A stretch of 6,910 nucleotides of DNA from AC-69 sp036519575 (GTDB lineage: Bacteria; Actinomycetota; UBA4738; HRBIN12): the NCBI GenBank assembly GCA_036519575.1, contig DATDKZ010000260.1:1-6910 (forward strand). Direction: 5' to 3'. A model generated the notes under the pieces. It saw nothing but the letters and a program-made list of their open reading frames with translations. It was not told the DNA's origin and ran no database searches. Position numbers and translations under genes: made by a program. Of this stretch, positions 1 to 5,063 are shown piece after piece (positions within the stretch are counted from its first letter, which is position 1; every line of letters begins with the position of its first letter).

Positions 1-132
1 CGGTGGGAGCGCGAGACCCTGAAGGACGTGACCACGTTCGCCACGAAAGCCGGCAGGCAGATCGCCCTCGCGCCCGGCGTCACCTGGGTGGAGCTCCTGC
101 CCAGCACGATCAGCGTGGAGGCAGACCGGTAG
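1..132 (+). CDS. C-terminal end of a DUF3048 (YerB-like) domain protein, partial
   Basis: Frame 1 is open from the first base to a TAG at 130-132 and gives 43 residues, so the 5' part lies outside the window. What can be seen is a start with RWERETLKD, then TTF, then a short G-R-Q turn, then IALAPGVTWVELLP near the end. This order (G/R-x-W-x-R, a T-x-F, a glycine turn, a hydrophobic-P-G-x-T-W-v-e-l-x-P ending) is how I remember the C-terminus of DUF3048 proteins, which are exported lipoproteins of unknown biochemical role related to Bacillus YerB. The family call rests on this short tail only and was not checked by a search. The 72-nt gap to pdxS and the -10-like box in that gap suggest a separate transcription unit from the vitamin B6 genes. 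Confidence 0.55.
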   Translation, partial: RWERETLKDVTTFATKAGRQIALAPGVTWVELLPSTISVEADR

Positions 133-204
133 GACCGGCCACACCTCTGGCCACTCGGGGTCCGGCGGTAGACTGAGCCCCTGGGCAGCGGGCAGGAGGA
201 AACC
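133..204 (+). promoter_or_regulatory. Intergenic region upstream of pdxS with -10-like box and Shine-Dalgarno
   Basis: This gap holds a TAGACT box at 169-174, which fits the actinobacterial TAnnnT -10 pattern. It also holds a strong Shine-Dalgarno AGGAGGA at 194-200, four bases before the GTG of pdxS. The Shine-Dalgarno is what decides the GTG start. No convincing -35 is present at the expected distance; the best candidate, CTGGCC at 147-152, is weak. A loose inverted repeat (GGACC 132-136 with GGTCC 159-163, and GGCC 137-140 with GGCC 149-152) could form a terminator-like hairpin for the upstream gene, but no T-run follows. The ribosome binding site is secure; the promoter is tentative. Confidence 0.45.
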
Positions 205-1092
205 GTGGATCGCGAGACCGGCACCTTCCGCGTGAAGTCGGGCTTGGCCGAGATGCTGAAGGGCGGGGTCATCATGGACGTGACCAACGCCGAGCAGGCC
301 AAGATCGCCGAGGATGCCGGGGCGTGCGCCGTCATGGCGCTGGAGCGGGTCCCCGCCGACATCCGCAGAGATGGGGGCGTTGCCCGGATGGCCGACGTCG
401 CCAAGATCGAGGAGATCATGGGCGCGGTGACCATCCCGGTGATGGCCAAGGCGCGCATCGGGCATTTCGCCGAAGCCCAGATCCTCCAGTCGGCGGGCGT
501 GGATTACGTCGACGAGAGCGAGGTGCTGACGCCGGCCGACGAGGAGCACCACATCGACAAGTGGGCGTTCACGGTGCCGTTCGTCTGTGGGGCACGCGAC
601 CTGGGCGAGGCTCTCCGGCGGCTGGCCGAGGGCGCGGCCATGATCCGGACCAAGGGTGAGGCCGGCACGGGCAACGTGGTGGAGGCCGTGCGCCACCAGC
701 GGGCGATGCTGCGCCAGACCGGCTGGCTCCAGACCCTCCGCCCAGAGCAGTACGTCTCGGCGGCCAAGGAGCTCGGTGCGCCGGTCGAGCTGGTACGGGA
801 CGTGGCGGCGGCCGGCAGGTTGCCGGTGGTGAACTTCGCCGCGGGCGGCCTGGCCACGCCGGCCGACGCGGCGCTGATGATGCAGCTCGGGGTGGACGGT
901 GTGTTCGTGGGCTCGGGCATCTTCAAGTCCGAGGATCCCGACGTTCGGGCCCGGGCCATCGTCGAGGCCACGACCCACTTCAACGACCCCGACGTCCTGG
1001 CCAAAGTGTCGAAGGGTCTGGGCGAGCCGATGCACGGCCTGGACATCAAGGAGCTCGGCGAGGAGGGGCTTCTCCAGGTCCGCGGCTGGTGA
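205..1092 (+). CDS. pdxS: Pyridoxal 5'-phosphate synthase, lyase subunit PdxS
   Basis: PdxS is the synthase core of the DXP-independent vitamin B6 pathway. It condenses ribose 5-phosphate (or ribulose 5-phosphate) and glyceraldehyde 3-phosphate with ammonia from PdxT to form PLP in the cytoplasm. In the known complex twelve PdxS and twelve PdxT subunits assemble. The product is 295 residues, the normal family length, and has a single (beta/alpha)8-barrel. Visible active-site residues are D25 in GGVIMDVTNAEQA, K82 in VMAKARIGH (the Schiff-base lysine, K81 in Bacillus) and K150 in IRTKGEAGTGN (the second imine lysine, K149 in Bacillus). The glycine-rich phosphate-binding loops FAAGGLATPADAA and DGVFVGSGIFKS are intact. 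Translation starts at GTG, supported by AGGAGGA at 194-200 and by the fit to the family N-terminus (VKSGLAEMLKGG). The partner gene pdxT follows after 64 nt. Nothing is truncated or abnormal. Confidence 0.98.
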   Translation: MDRETGTFRVKSGLAEMLKGGVIMDVTNAEQAKIAEDAGACAVMALERVPADIRRDGGVARMADVAKIEEIMGAVTIPVMAKARIGHFAEAQILQSAGVDYVDESEVLTPADEEHHIDKWAFTVPFVCGARDLGEALRRLAEGAAMIRTKGEAGTGNVVEAVRHQRAMLRQTGWLQTLRPEQYVSAAKELGAPVELVRDVAAAGRLPVVNFAAGGLATPADAALMMQLGVDGVFVGSGIFKSEDPDVRARAIVEATTHFNDPDVLAKVSKGLGEPMHGLDIKELGEEGLLQVRGW

Positions 1093-1156
1093 AGGCGACG
1101 GCCGGTGCGTCGCTCCCGACCGAACCCTCTGACGCGACCCATATGATGGAAGGGCC
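1093..1156 (+). promoter_or_regulatory. pdxS-pdxT spacer: imperfect hairpin and a TATGAT -10-like box
   Basis: TATGAT at 1142-1147 is one base from the TATAAT consensus and lies nine bases before the pdxT ATG. A transcript starting there would have almost no leader. No good -35 is visible 16-18 bp upstream. Just before the box an imperfect inverted repeat pairs GGTGCGTC (1104-1111) with GACGC plus ACC (1131-1135 and 1137-1139), leaving one bulged G and a 19-nt loop. A GGAAGGG purine run at 1148-1154 could act as a ribosome binding site but sits very close to the ATG. Both promoter and hairpin are inferences from sequence pattern. Confidence 0.35.
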
Positions 1157-1714
1157 ATGAAGGGCGGTGTCCTCGCGCTCCAGGGCGACTTCCGCGAGCA
1201 CGCGCACGTCCTCGCCGACCTCGGCATCGCGCCGGTCGAGGTCCGCCGGCCCGACGACTTGGCCCAGGTCGACCTGCTGGTGATCCCGGGGGGGGAGTCG
1301 ACCACGATCGGGAAGCTCGCGGCGAGTGCCGGCCTGGTGGAACCGATCCGCGAGCGGGCCGCCGACGGGATGCCGATGCTCGGGACATGCGCCGGGATGA
1401 TCGTGATGGCCGAGCGCGTCGATGGAGGCGAGCCGCTGTTGTCCCTGGTGGACATCACCGTGCGCCGGAACGCATACGGGCGGCAGGTCGATTCCTTCGA
1501 GTCGGACGTCGAGGTGGACGGGATCGACCATCCGGTCAAGGCGGTGTTCATCCGGGCACCGATGGTGGAGGACGTGGGGCCCGACGTGAAGGTGCTCGCC
1601 CGGCTCGAGGGGCATCCGGTCGTCCTGGAGCAGGGGAGCCTCATCGTGGCATCCTTCCATCCAGAGCTGGCCGGTGAGACGCGGTTGCACGAGTACGTCG
1701 CAGGGAAGGCGTAG
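1157..1714 (+). CDS. pdxT: Pyridoxal 5'-phosphate synthase, glutaminase subunit PdxT
   Basis: PdxT is the class I glutamine amidotransferase partner of PdxS. It hydrolyses glutamine and the ammonia is channelled into the PdxS barrel. The 185-residue product has the full set of family marks: GVLALQGDFREH at the N-terminus, the oxyanion strand loop PGGESTTIGK at 44-53, the nucleophile elbow LGTCAGM with C78, the RRNAYGRQ segment at 103-110, FIRAP at 131-135, and the catalytic H168 and E170 in SFHPEL. The triad C78-H168-E170 matches C79-H170-E172 of the Bacillus enzyme. A run of eight G residues encodes part of the invariant PGGE motif, and the frame is correct through it. The stop codon touches the yebC start with no gap, which suggests joint translation. 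Confidence 0.98.
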   Translation: MKGGVLALQGDFREHAHVLADLGIAPVEVRRPDDLAQVDLLVIPGGESTTIGKLAASAGLVEPIRERAADGMPMLGTCAGMIVMAERVDGGEPLLSLVDITVRRNAYGRQVDSFESDVEVDGIDHPVKAVFIRAPMVEDVGPDVKVLARLEGHPVVLEQGSLIVASFHPELAGETRLHEYVAGKA

Positions 1715-2467
1715 ATGTCTGGGCATTCCAAGTGGAGCACGATCAAGCGAAAGAAGGCGGCGGCGGACGCCAAGCGCAGCAACGCGTTCGCCAAACTGCT
1801 GCGAGCCGTCGAGGTCGCGGCCAAGGAGGGCGGAGGCAGCATCGAGGGGAACTCGACGCTGGCCTCGGCGGTGGACAAGGCGCGGGATGCCTCCGTGCCC
1901 TGGGACAACATCGAGCGCGCCATCAAACGCGGAACGGGCGAGCTGGGGGGCGGAGCCCGCTACGAGGAGGTCACGTACGAGGGCTACGGCCCCGGAGGCG
2001 TCGCGCTCATCGTGGAGACCCTCACCGACAATCGCAACCGGACCAGCCAGGACGTCCGCTACGCGTTCACCAGGAACGGCGGGAGCCTCGGCGATCCGGG
2101 GAGCACGGCGTGGATGTTCACGCGCAAGGGCGTCGTGCAGATCGAGAAGTCCACGGCCGTCGACGAGGAGAAGCTCCTGGAAATGGCGCTCGACGCCGGG
2201 GCCGAGGACGTGGCCGACGCCGGGAGCACGTGGGAGATCACGACCGATACCGCCGCCCTTCGAAGGGTCCGCGAGGTGATCGAGGCGTCCGGCATCTCCG
2301 TGCTGTCCGCCGAGCTCACGATGGTGCCGCAATCCCAGGTGCCGGTGGAGGGGGCCCAGGCTCGCCAGGTCCTCGCGCTGCTTGACGCGCTCGAAGAGCT
2401 GGACGACGTCCAGAACGTCTACGCGAACTTCGACATCCCCGAGGAGGTCATGGCGGAGGTCGGATAG
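1715..2467 (+). CDS. YebC/PmpR/TACO1 family protein
   Basis: The product is 250 residues, the normal length for this family. The N-terminus MSGHSKWSTIKRKKAAADAKR is the family signature; it is followed by a basic helical domain and then two alpha/beta domains (YEEVTYEGYGPGGVALIVETLTDNRNRT at about 87-114, NGGSLGDPGS at about 120-129). Members were first annotated as DNA-binding transcriptional regulators (for example PmpR). Bacterial YebC proteins and mitochondrial TACO1 have more recently been tied to translation of proline-rich stretches on the ribosome. Which role applies here cannot be read from the sequence. The ATG follows the pdxT TAG directly, and the Shine-Dalgarno GGGAAGG at 1703-1709 lies inside the pdxT end. 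The gene sits just upstream of ruvC, as in many bacteria, but ruvC appears to have its own promoter. Confidence 0.97.
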   Translation: MSGHSKWSTIKRKKAAADAKRSNAFAKLLRAVEVAAKEGGGSIEGNSTLASAVDKARDASVPWDNIERAIKRGTGELGGGARYEEVTYEGYGPGGVALIVETLTDNRNRTSQDVRYAFTRNGGSLGDPGSTAWMFTRKGVVQIEKSTAVDEEKLLEMALDAGAEDVADAGSTWEITTDTAALRRVREVIEASGISVLSAELTMVPQSQVPVEGAQARQVLALLDALEELDDVQNVYANFDIPEEVMAEVG

Positions 2468-2477
2468 GGGCAGATGC

Positions 2478-2512
2478 TTGCTCGGCCACCGCTTCGAACC
2501 TAATCTGAACAC
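2478..2512 (+). promoter_or_regulatory. Promoter for leaderless ruvC transcript
   Basis: A -35-like TTGCTC at 2478-2483 and a -10 TAATCT at 2501-2506 are separated by exactly 17 bp. Only six bases (GAACAC) lie between the -10 box and the ruvC ATG at 2513, so the expected transcription start falls on or next to the A of the ATG. No purine-rich Shine-Dalgarno precedes this ATG. Together these point to a leaderless mRNA, a common arrangement in Actinomycetota. The start site is predicted, not measured. Confidence 0.65.
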
Positions 2513-3022
2513 ATGTTCGACCCGTGCGTGCTCGGCGTAGATCCCGGCCTGGCCGCCACGGGCCTGGCGGCGGTGTCGCAGGCCGGGGGGCGGGCCCGGG
2601 TGCTCTGGTCGGACACCGTTCGCACCCCGTCCGGACTTGCGGAGCCGCACCGCCTCCGCCACGTGGCGGAGGCGGTGCGGGAGGCGATCCGAACGTACGG
2701 TCCCCAGGCCATGGCGGTGGAGGCCGTGATGTGGGGTCAGAACAAGACGAGCGCGCTGTCCGTGTCCCGGGCTACGGGGGTCGTCCTGCTGATTGCGGCC
2801 GAGGCCGGGATCCCAGTCCAGGAATACGCGCCGCTCGAGGTGAAGATGGCCATCACCGGGGTCGGCAACGCGGAGAAGGACCGGGTCCGCCAGACGATGA
2901 TCCGGGCGCACCGGGTCGAGGGGGTGCCCGAGCAGCCCGACGCGGTCGATGCGGCCGCCGTGGCCCTGTGTCACCTCCATCAATCCCGCATGCGGCGCGC
3001 CGGCGCCGTCGGAGCCCGATGA
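2513..3022 (+). CDS. ruvC: Holliday junction resolvase RuvC
   Basis: RuvC is a dimeric, Mg-dependent endonuclease of the RNase H-like fold that cuts Holliday junctions brought to it by RuvAB. The 169-residue product has the expected acidic active site: D10 in LGVDPGLAATG, E70 in AVEAVMW, and D143 and D146 in EQPDAVDAAAVALCH. The basic DNA-contact segment KMAITGVGNAEKDRV holds K111 and K122, corresponding to K107 and K118 of the E. coli enzyme. Two things differ from textbook members. The aromatic residue of the E-x-V-F loop (F69 in E. coli) is M73, with a Trp directly after it. Codons 45-56 also form a perfect 36-bp palindrome. The ATG is chosen because it lies six bases after a -10 box and gives the family N-terminus. 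The stop overlaps the ruvA start (ATGA at 3019-3022). Confidence 0.97.
   Translation: MFDPCVLGVDPGLAATGLAAVSQAGGRARVLWSDTVRTPSGLAEPHRLRHVAEAVREAIRTYGPQAMAVEAVMWGQNKTSALSVSRATGVVLLIAAEAGIPVQEYAPLEVKMAITGVGNAEKDRVRQTMIRAHRVEGVPEQPDAVDAAAVALCHLHQSRMRRAGAVGAR
2645..2680. repeat. Perfect 36-bp palindrome inside ruvC
   Basis: The left arm CCGCACCGCCTCCGCCAC (2645-2662) is the exact reverse complement of the right arm at 2663-2680. There are 18 matched pairs, no mismatch and no spacer. The palindrome covers codons 45 to 56 of ruvC precisely (PHRLRHVAEAVR). In single-stranded DNA or mRNA it can form a very stable GC hairpin, and in supercoiled DNA a small cruciform. The symmetry is read directly from the sequence; any function is unknown. 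Confidence 0.97.
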
Positions 3023-3588
3023 TCTCCTTCCTGCATGGAGAGGTGGCCGAGAAGGGCGGGGGAAGCGTGGTGCTCTCAGTGGGGGGCGTTGGATACGAGG
3101 TGCTGATCCCGGCATCTTCGGCCGGGGCGCTGCCTCCCCTCGGCCGGCCGGCCAGGCTGTACACCCGGATGCAGGTCCGAGACGACTCCATGGTGCTCTT
3201 CGGCTTCGCCTCCCACGACGAGCGGGCGCTGTTCGACCTGTTGGTCACGGTGACGGGGGTGGGCCCCAAGCTCGCCCTGTCCTTCCTCTCAGTCCTATCG
3301 CCTGTGGCGCTCCGCCGGGCCGTGGCCGCCGGCGACGTTGCGGCACTCACGTTGGTGCCGGGTGTGGGCAAGAAGGTCGCCCAGCGTGTCATGTTGGACC
3401 TGAAGGACAAGCTGGGTGGCGACGTCGTGGTGGTCGAGGGGCCGCTCGCCGACGTCCGCGAGGCCCTCCTCGCACTGGGGCTCTCGGCGGCGGAGGCCAG
3501 CGAGGCCATGGCGGAGATCCCGGCGGACGGCGACCGCCCGGTCGACGAGCTCCTTCGTCAGGCCCTCCAGCACGTCGGGCGAGGCTAG
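3019..3588 (+). CDS. ruvA: Holliday junction branch migration complex subunit RuvA
   Basis: RuvA binds the four-way junction as a tetramer and loads the RuvB motors. The 189-residue product has an N-terminal OB-fold (1 to about 63, starting MISFLHGEV, with the GGVGYEV strand and the LFGF end). The acidic pin residues D55 and D56 lie in QVRDDSMVLFGF, matching E55 and D56 of E. coli. Two helix-hairpin-helix motifs follow, TGVGPK at 79-84 and PGVGKK at 114-119. After a short acidic linker (VVVVEGPL) comes domain III, about 144-188, with ALLALGLSAAEA, which contacts RuvB. The frame is open upstream into ruvC, but ATG 3019 gives the exact family start and overlaps the ruvC stop by 4 nt (ATGA), so translation is probably coupled. 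The TAG overlaps the ruvB GTG by one base. Confidence 0.98.
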   Translation: MISFLHGEVAEKGGGSVVLSVGGVGYEVLIPASSAGALPPLGRPARLYTRMQVRDDSMVLFGFASHDERALFDLLVTVTGVGPKLALSFLSVLSPVALRRAVAAGDVAALTLVPGVGKKVAQRVMLDLKDKLGGDVVVVEGPLADVREALLALGLSAAEASEAMAEIPADGDRPVDELLRQALQHVGRG

Positions 3589-4604
3589 TGGCGGAGGAGC
3601 GGATCGTCGAGCCGGAGCTGTCCCCCGACGAGCGGGAGTTCGACGCGGCGCTGCGGCCTCGGACGCTCCGCGAGTTCGTGGGCCAGGAACGGATCAAGGA
3701 GCAGCTCGGGCTGCTGATCGAGGGGGCGCAGGCCAGGTCGGAGACCATCGACCACCTTCTGTTCTCTGGACCACCGGGCCTGGGCAAGACGACCCTCGCC
3801 GGGATCGTGGCGAACGAGCTCGGCGTGAGCTTCCGCCCCACGTCCGGGCCGGCGCTGGACCGTCCCGGGGACCTTGCCGCGATCCTCACGAACCTGGAGG
3901 AGGGCGACGTCCTGTTCGTGGACGAGATCCACCGCATGCCCCGTCCGGTGGAGGAGGTGCTGTATCCCGCGCTCGAGGACTTCAAGCTCGACGTCGTCCT
4001 GGGCAAGGGGCCGAGTGCCCGCAGTATCCGCCTGGACCTCCCACGGTTCACCCTGGTCGGCGCGACGACCCGACCCGGGCGGATCACGCTGCCGCTTCGG
4101 GAGCGGTTCGGCTTCTCGCCACGGCTGGACTATTACTCGCGCGACGACCTGGCCAGGATCGTCCGCCGCTCCGCGGGCATCTTGCAGGTGGCGTTGGACG
4201 GCGAGGGCGCGTCGGAGATCTCCCGGAGGTCCCGGGGCACCCCCCGAGTGGCCAACCGCCTGTTGCGTCGGGTGCGGGACTTCGCGGAGGTCAGGCACGA
4301 TGGCGCGATCGATGCCGAGGTGGCCCGGCGAGGCCTCGAGCTCTTCGACGTGGACGAGGAGGGTCTGGACAAGCTGGACCTGTCCATCCTGTCCGCGGTG
4401 ATCGAGAAGTTCGGCGGGGGGCCGGTGGGGCTGTCCACCCTCGCCGCCGCCGTGGGCGAGGAGACCGACACGGTGGAGGATGTGTACGAGCCGTACCTCC
4501 TCCAGCTCGGCCTGCTCAAGCGCACGCCCAGGGGCCGCGTGGCCACGCAACGGGCCTATTCGCATCTCGGGGTGGCCGTCCGCGAGCCGTTGCCGTTGTC
4601 GTAG
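3588..4604 (+). CDS. ruvB: Holliday junction branch migration helicase RuvB
   Basis: RuvB is the AAA+ ring ATPase that pumps DNA through the RuvA-bound junction. The 338-residue product has the usual layout. LRPRTLREFVGQERIKEQL (22-40) leads into Walker A GPPGLGKTT (61-69), then TSGPALDRPGDLAAILTNL, Walker B VLFVDEIH (108-115, with D112 and E113) and sensor 1 VGATTRPG (157-164). The arginine-finger region LRERFG (170-175) and sensor 2 RGTPRVANRLLRRVRDF (216-232) follow. The C-terminal winged helix carries EDVYEPYLLQLGLLKRTPRGR. The start is GTG at 3588, sharing its G with the last base of the ruvA TAG. The only purine stretch before it is GCGAGG at 3579-3584, so re-initiation after ruvA is likely. 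The segment after sensor 1 reads TRPGRITLPLRERFGF, where most relatives have TRAGxLTSPLRDRFGI. Confidence 0.98.
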   Translation: MAEERIVEPELSPDEREFDAALRPRTLREFVGQERIKEQLGLLIEGAQARSETIDHLLFSGPPGLGKTTLAGIVANELGVSFRPTSGPALDRPGDLAAILTNLEEGDVLFVDEIHRMPRPVEEVLYPALEDFKLDVVLGKGPSARSIRLDLPRFTLVGATTRPGRITLPLRERFGFSPRLDYYSRDDLARIVRRSAGILQVALDGEGASEISRRSRGTPRVANRLLRRVRDFAEVRHDGAIDAEVARRGLELFDVDEEGLDKLDLSILSAVIEKFGGGPVGLSTLAAAVGEETDTVEDVYEPYLLQLGLLKRTPRGRVATQRAYSHLGVAVREPLPLS

Positions 4605-4676
4605 CCCCGCGTCCAGCATGGGCCGCGATAGCCTGTATGCTGCGGGTTCGTCCCGACCACACGAAGAGGTTCCCCG
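4605..4676 (+). promoter_or_regulatory. Spacer with -10-like box and Shine-Dalgarno before yajC
   Basis: TATGCT at 4636-4641 fits the TAnnnT -10 pattern and is directly preceded by TG. No -35 consensus is seen 16-18 bp upstream. AGAGG at 4665-4669, seven bases before the ATG of yajC, is a good ribosome binding site. A 6-bp inverted repeat (CAGCAT 4614-4619 with ATGCTG 4637-4642, loop 17 nt) overlaps the -10 box. It could be a weak terminator, an operator or chance. No T-rich terminator for the ruv genes is visible. A separate promoter for the sec genes is inferred. Confidence 0.4.
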
Positions 4677-5063
4677 ATGATCGAGATCCTCGCCCAGAGC
4701 TCTGACGGAACGTCGTCCGGCGGCTCGCTCCTCAGCTTGCTGTTCCCCCTGGTCCTCCTCGGTGGCGTTTTCTACTTCCTGCTCCTTCGACCCAACCGCA
4801 CGCGACAGCGCCAGCAACAGAGCCTCCTCGAGAGCCTGAAGGTCGGGGACGAGGTGATGACGGCGGGCGGGATCTTCGGCACCCTGAAGGACATCGACGA
4901 GGAGGACGACACCGTCACCGTCGAGATCGCCCCCGGGACCGAGGTGCGCATGCTCCGCCGGGGCATCGCCCAGCGAGTGGTCGATGAGCCGGAGGAGGAA
5001 GGCGGGGGCGACGACGGCACCGAGGACCAGGGCTTCGACCAGGAGGCCGGCAGCCGGCCGTGA
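4677..5063 (+). CDS. yajC: Sec translocase accessory subunit YajC
   Basis: YajC is a small single-span inner-membrane protein that associates with SecDF and the SecYEG channel. The 128-residue product has a short polar N-terminus, one hydrophobic helix at about 18-37 (LLSLLFPLVLLGG then VFYFLLLRP), and the family continuation RPNRTRQRQQQSLLESLKVGDEVMTAGGIFG, with GDEVMTAGGIFG at 57-68. A small beta domain follows, ending in APGTEVRMLRRGIAQRV (85-101). The C-terminus from about 103 is a strongly acidic, Gly-rich tail with no visible fold, which is variable in this family. The ATG is supported by AGAGG seven bases upstream. The stop overlaps the next gene by 4 nt (GTGA, 5060-5063), so yajC, the HD gene and secD are very likely one operon. 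Confidence 0.96.
   Translation: MIEILAQSSDGTSSGGSLLSLLFPLVLLGGVFYFLLLRPNRTRQRQQQSLLESLKVGDEVMTAGGIFGTLKDIDEEDDTVTVEIAPGTEVRMLRRGIAQRVVDEPEEEGGGDDGTEDQGFDQEAGSRP

Noticed and set aside
132..163. Terminator hairpin after the first gene
   Set aside because: The paired segments are short with a six-base internal bulge and no T-run follows. It is too weak to list as a terminator.
1286..1297. Run of eight G in pdxT as a frameshift or slippage site
   Set aside because: It encodes part of the invariant PGGE motif in the right frame, and the protein is full length and canonical on both sides. There is no sign of programmed slippage.
2524..3018. N-terminal extension of ruvA in its open frame
   Set aside because: The frame is open upstream inside ruvC, but the added residues are Arg/Gly/Pro-rich shadow. 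ATG 3019 gives the exact RuvA N-terminus MISFLHGEV and a classic ATGA overlap.
1046..3115. Very long open frame on the - strand (689 codons)
   Set aside because: It lies wholly opposite pdxS (end), pdxT, yebC, ruvC and the start of ruvA, all of which are certain. The translation is Arg/His/Gly-rich without recognisable domains. It is the usual stop-free antisense frame of GC-rich DNA.
2949..3587. N-terminal extension of ruvB
   Set aside because: The open frame across ruvA gives shadow sequence; RuvB homology begins just after GTG 3588, which overlaps the ruvA stop.
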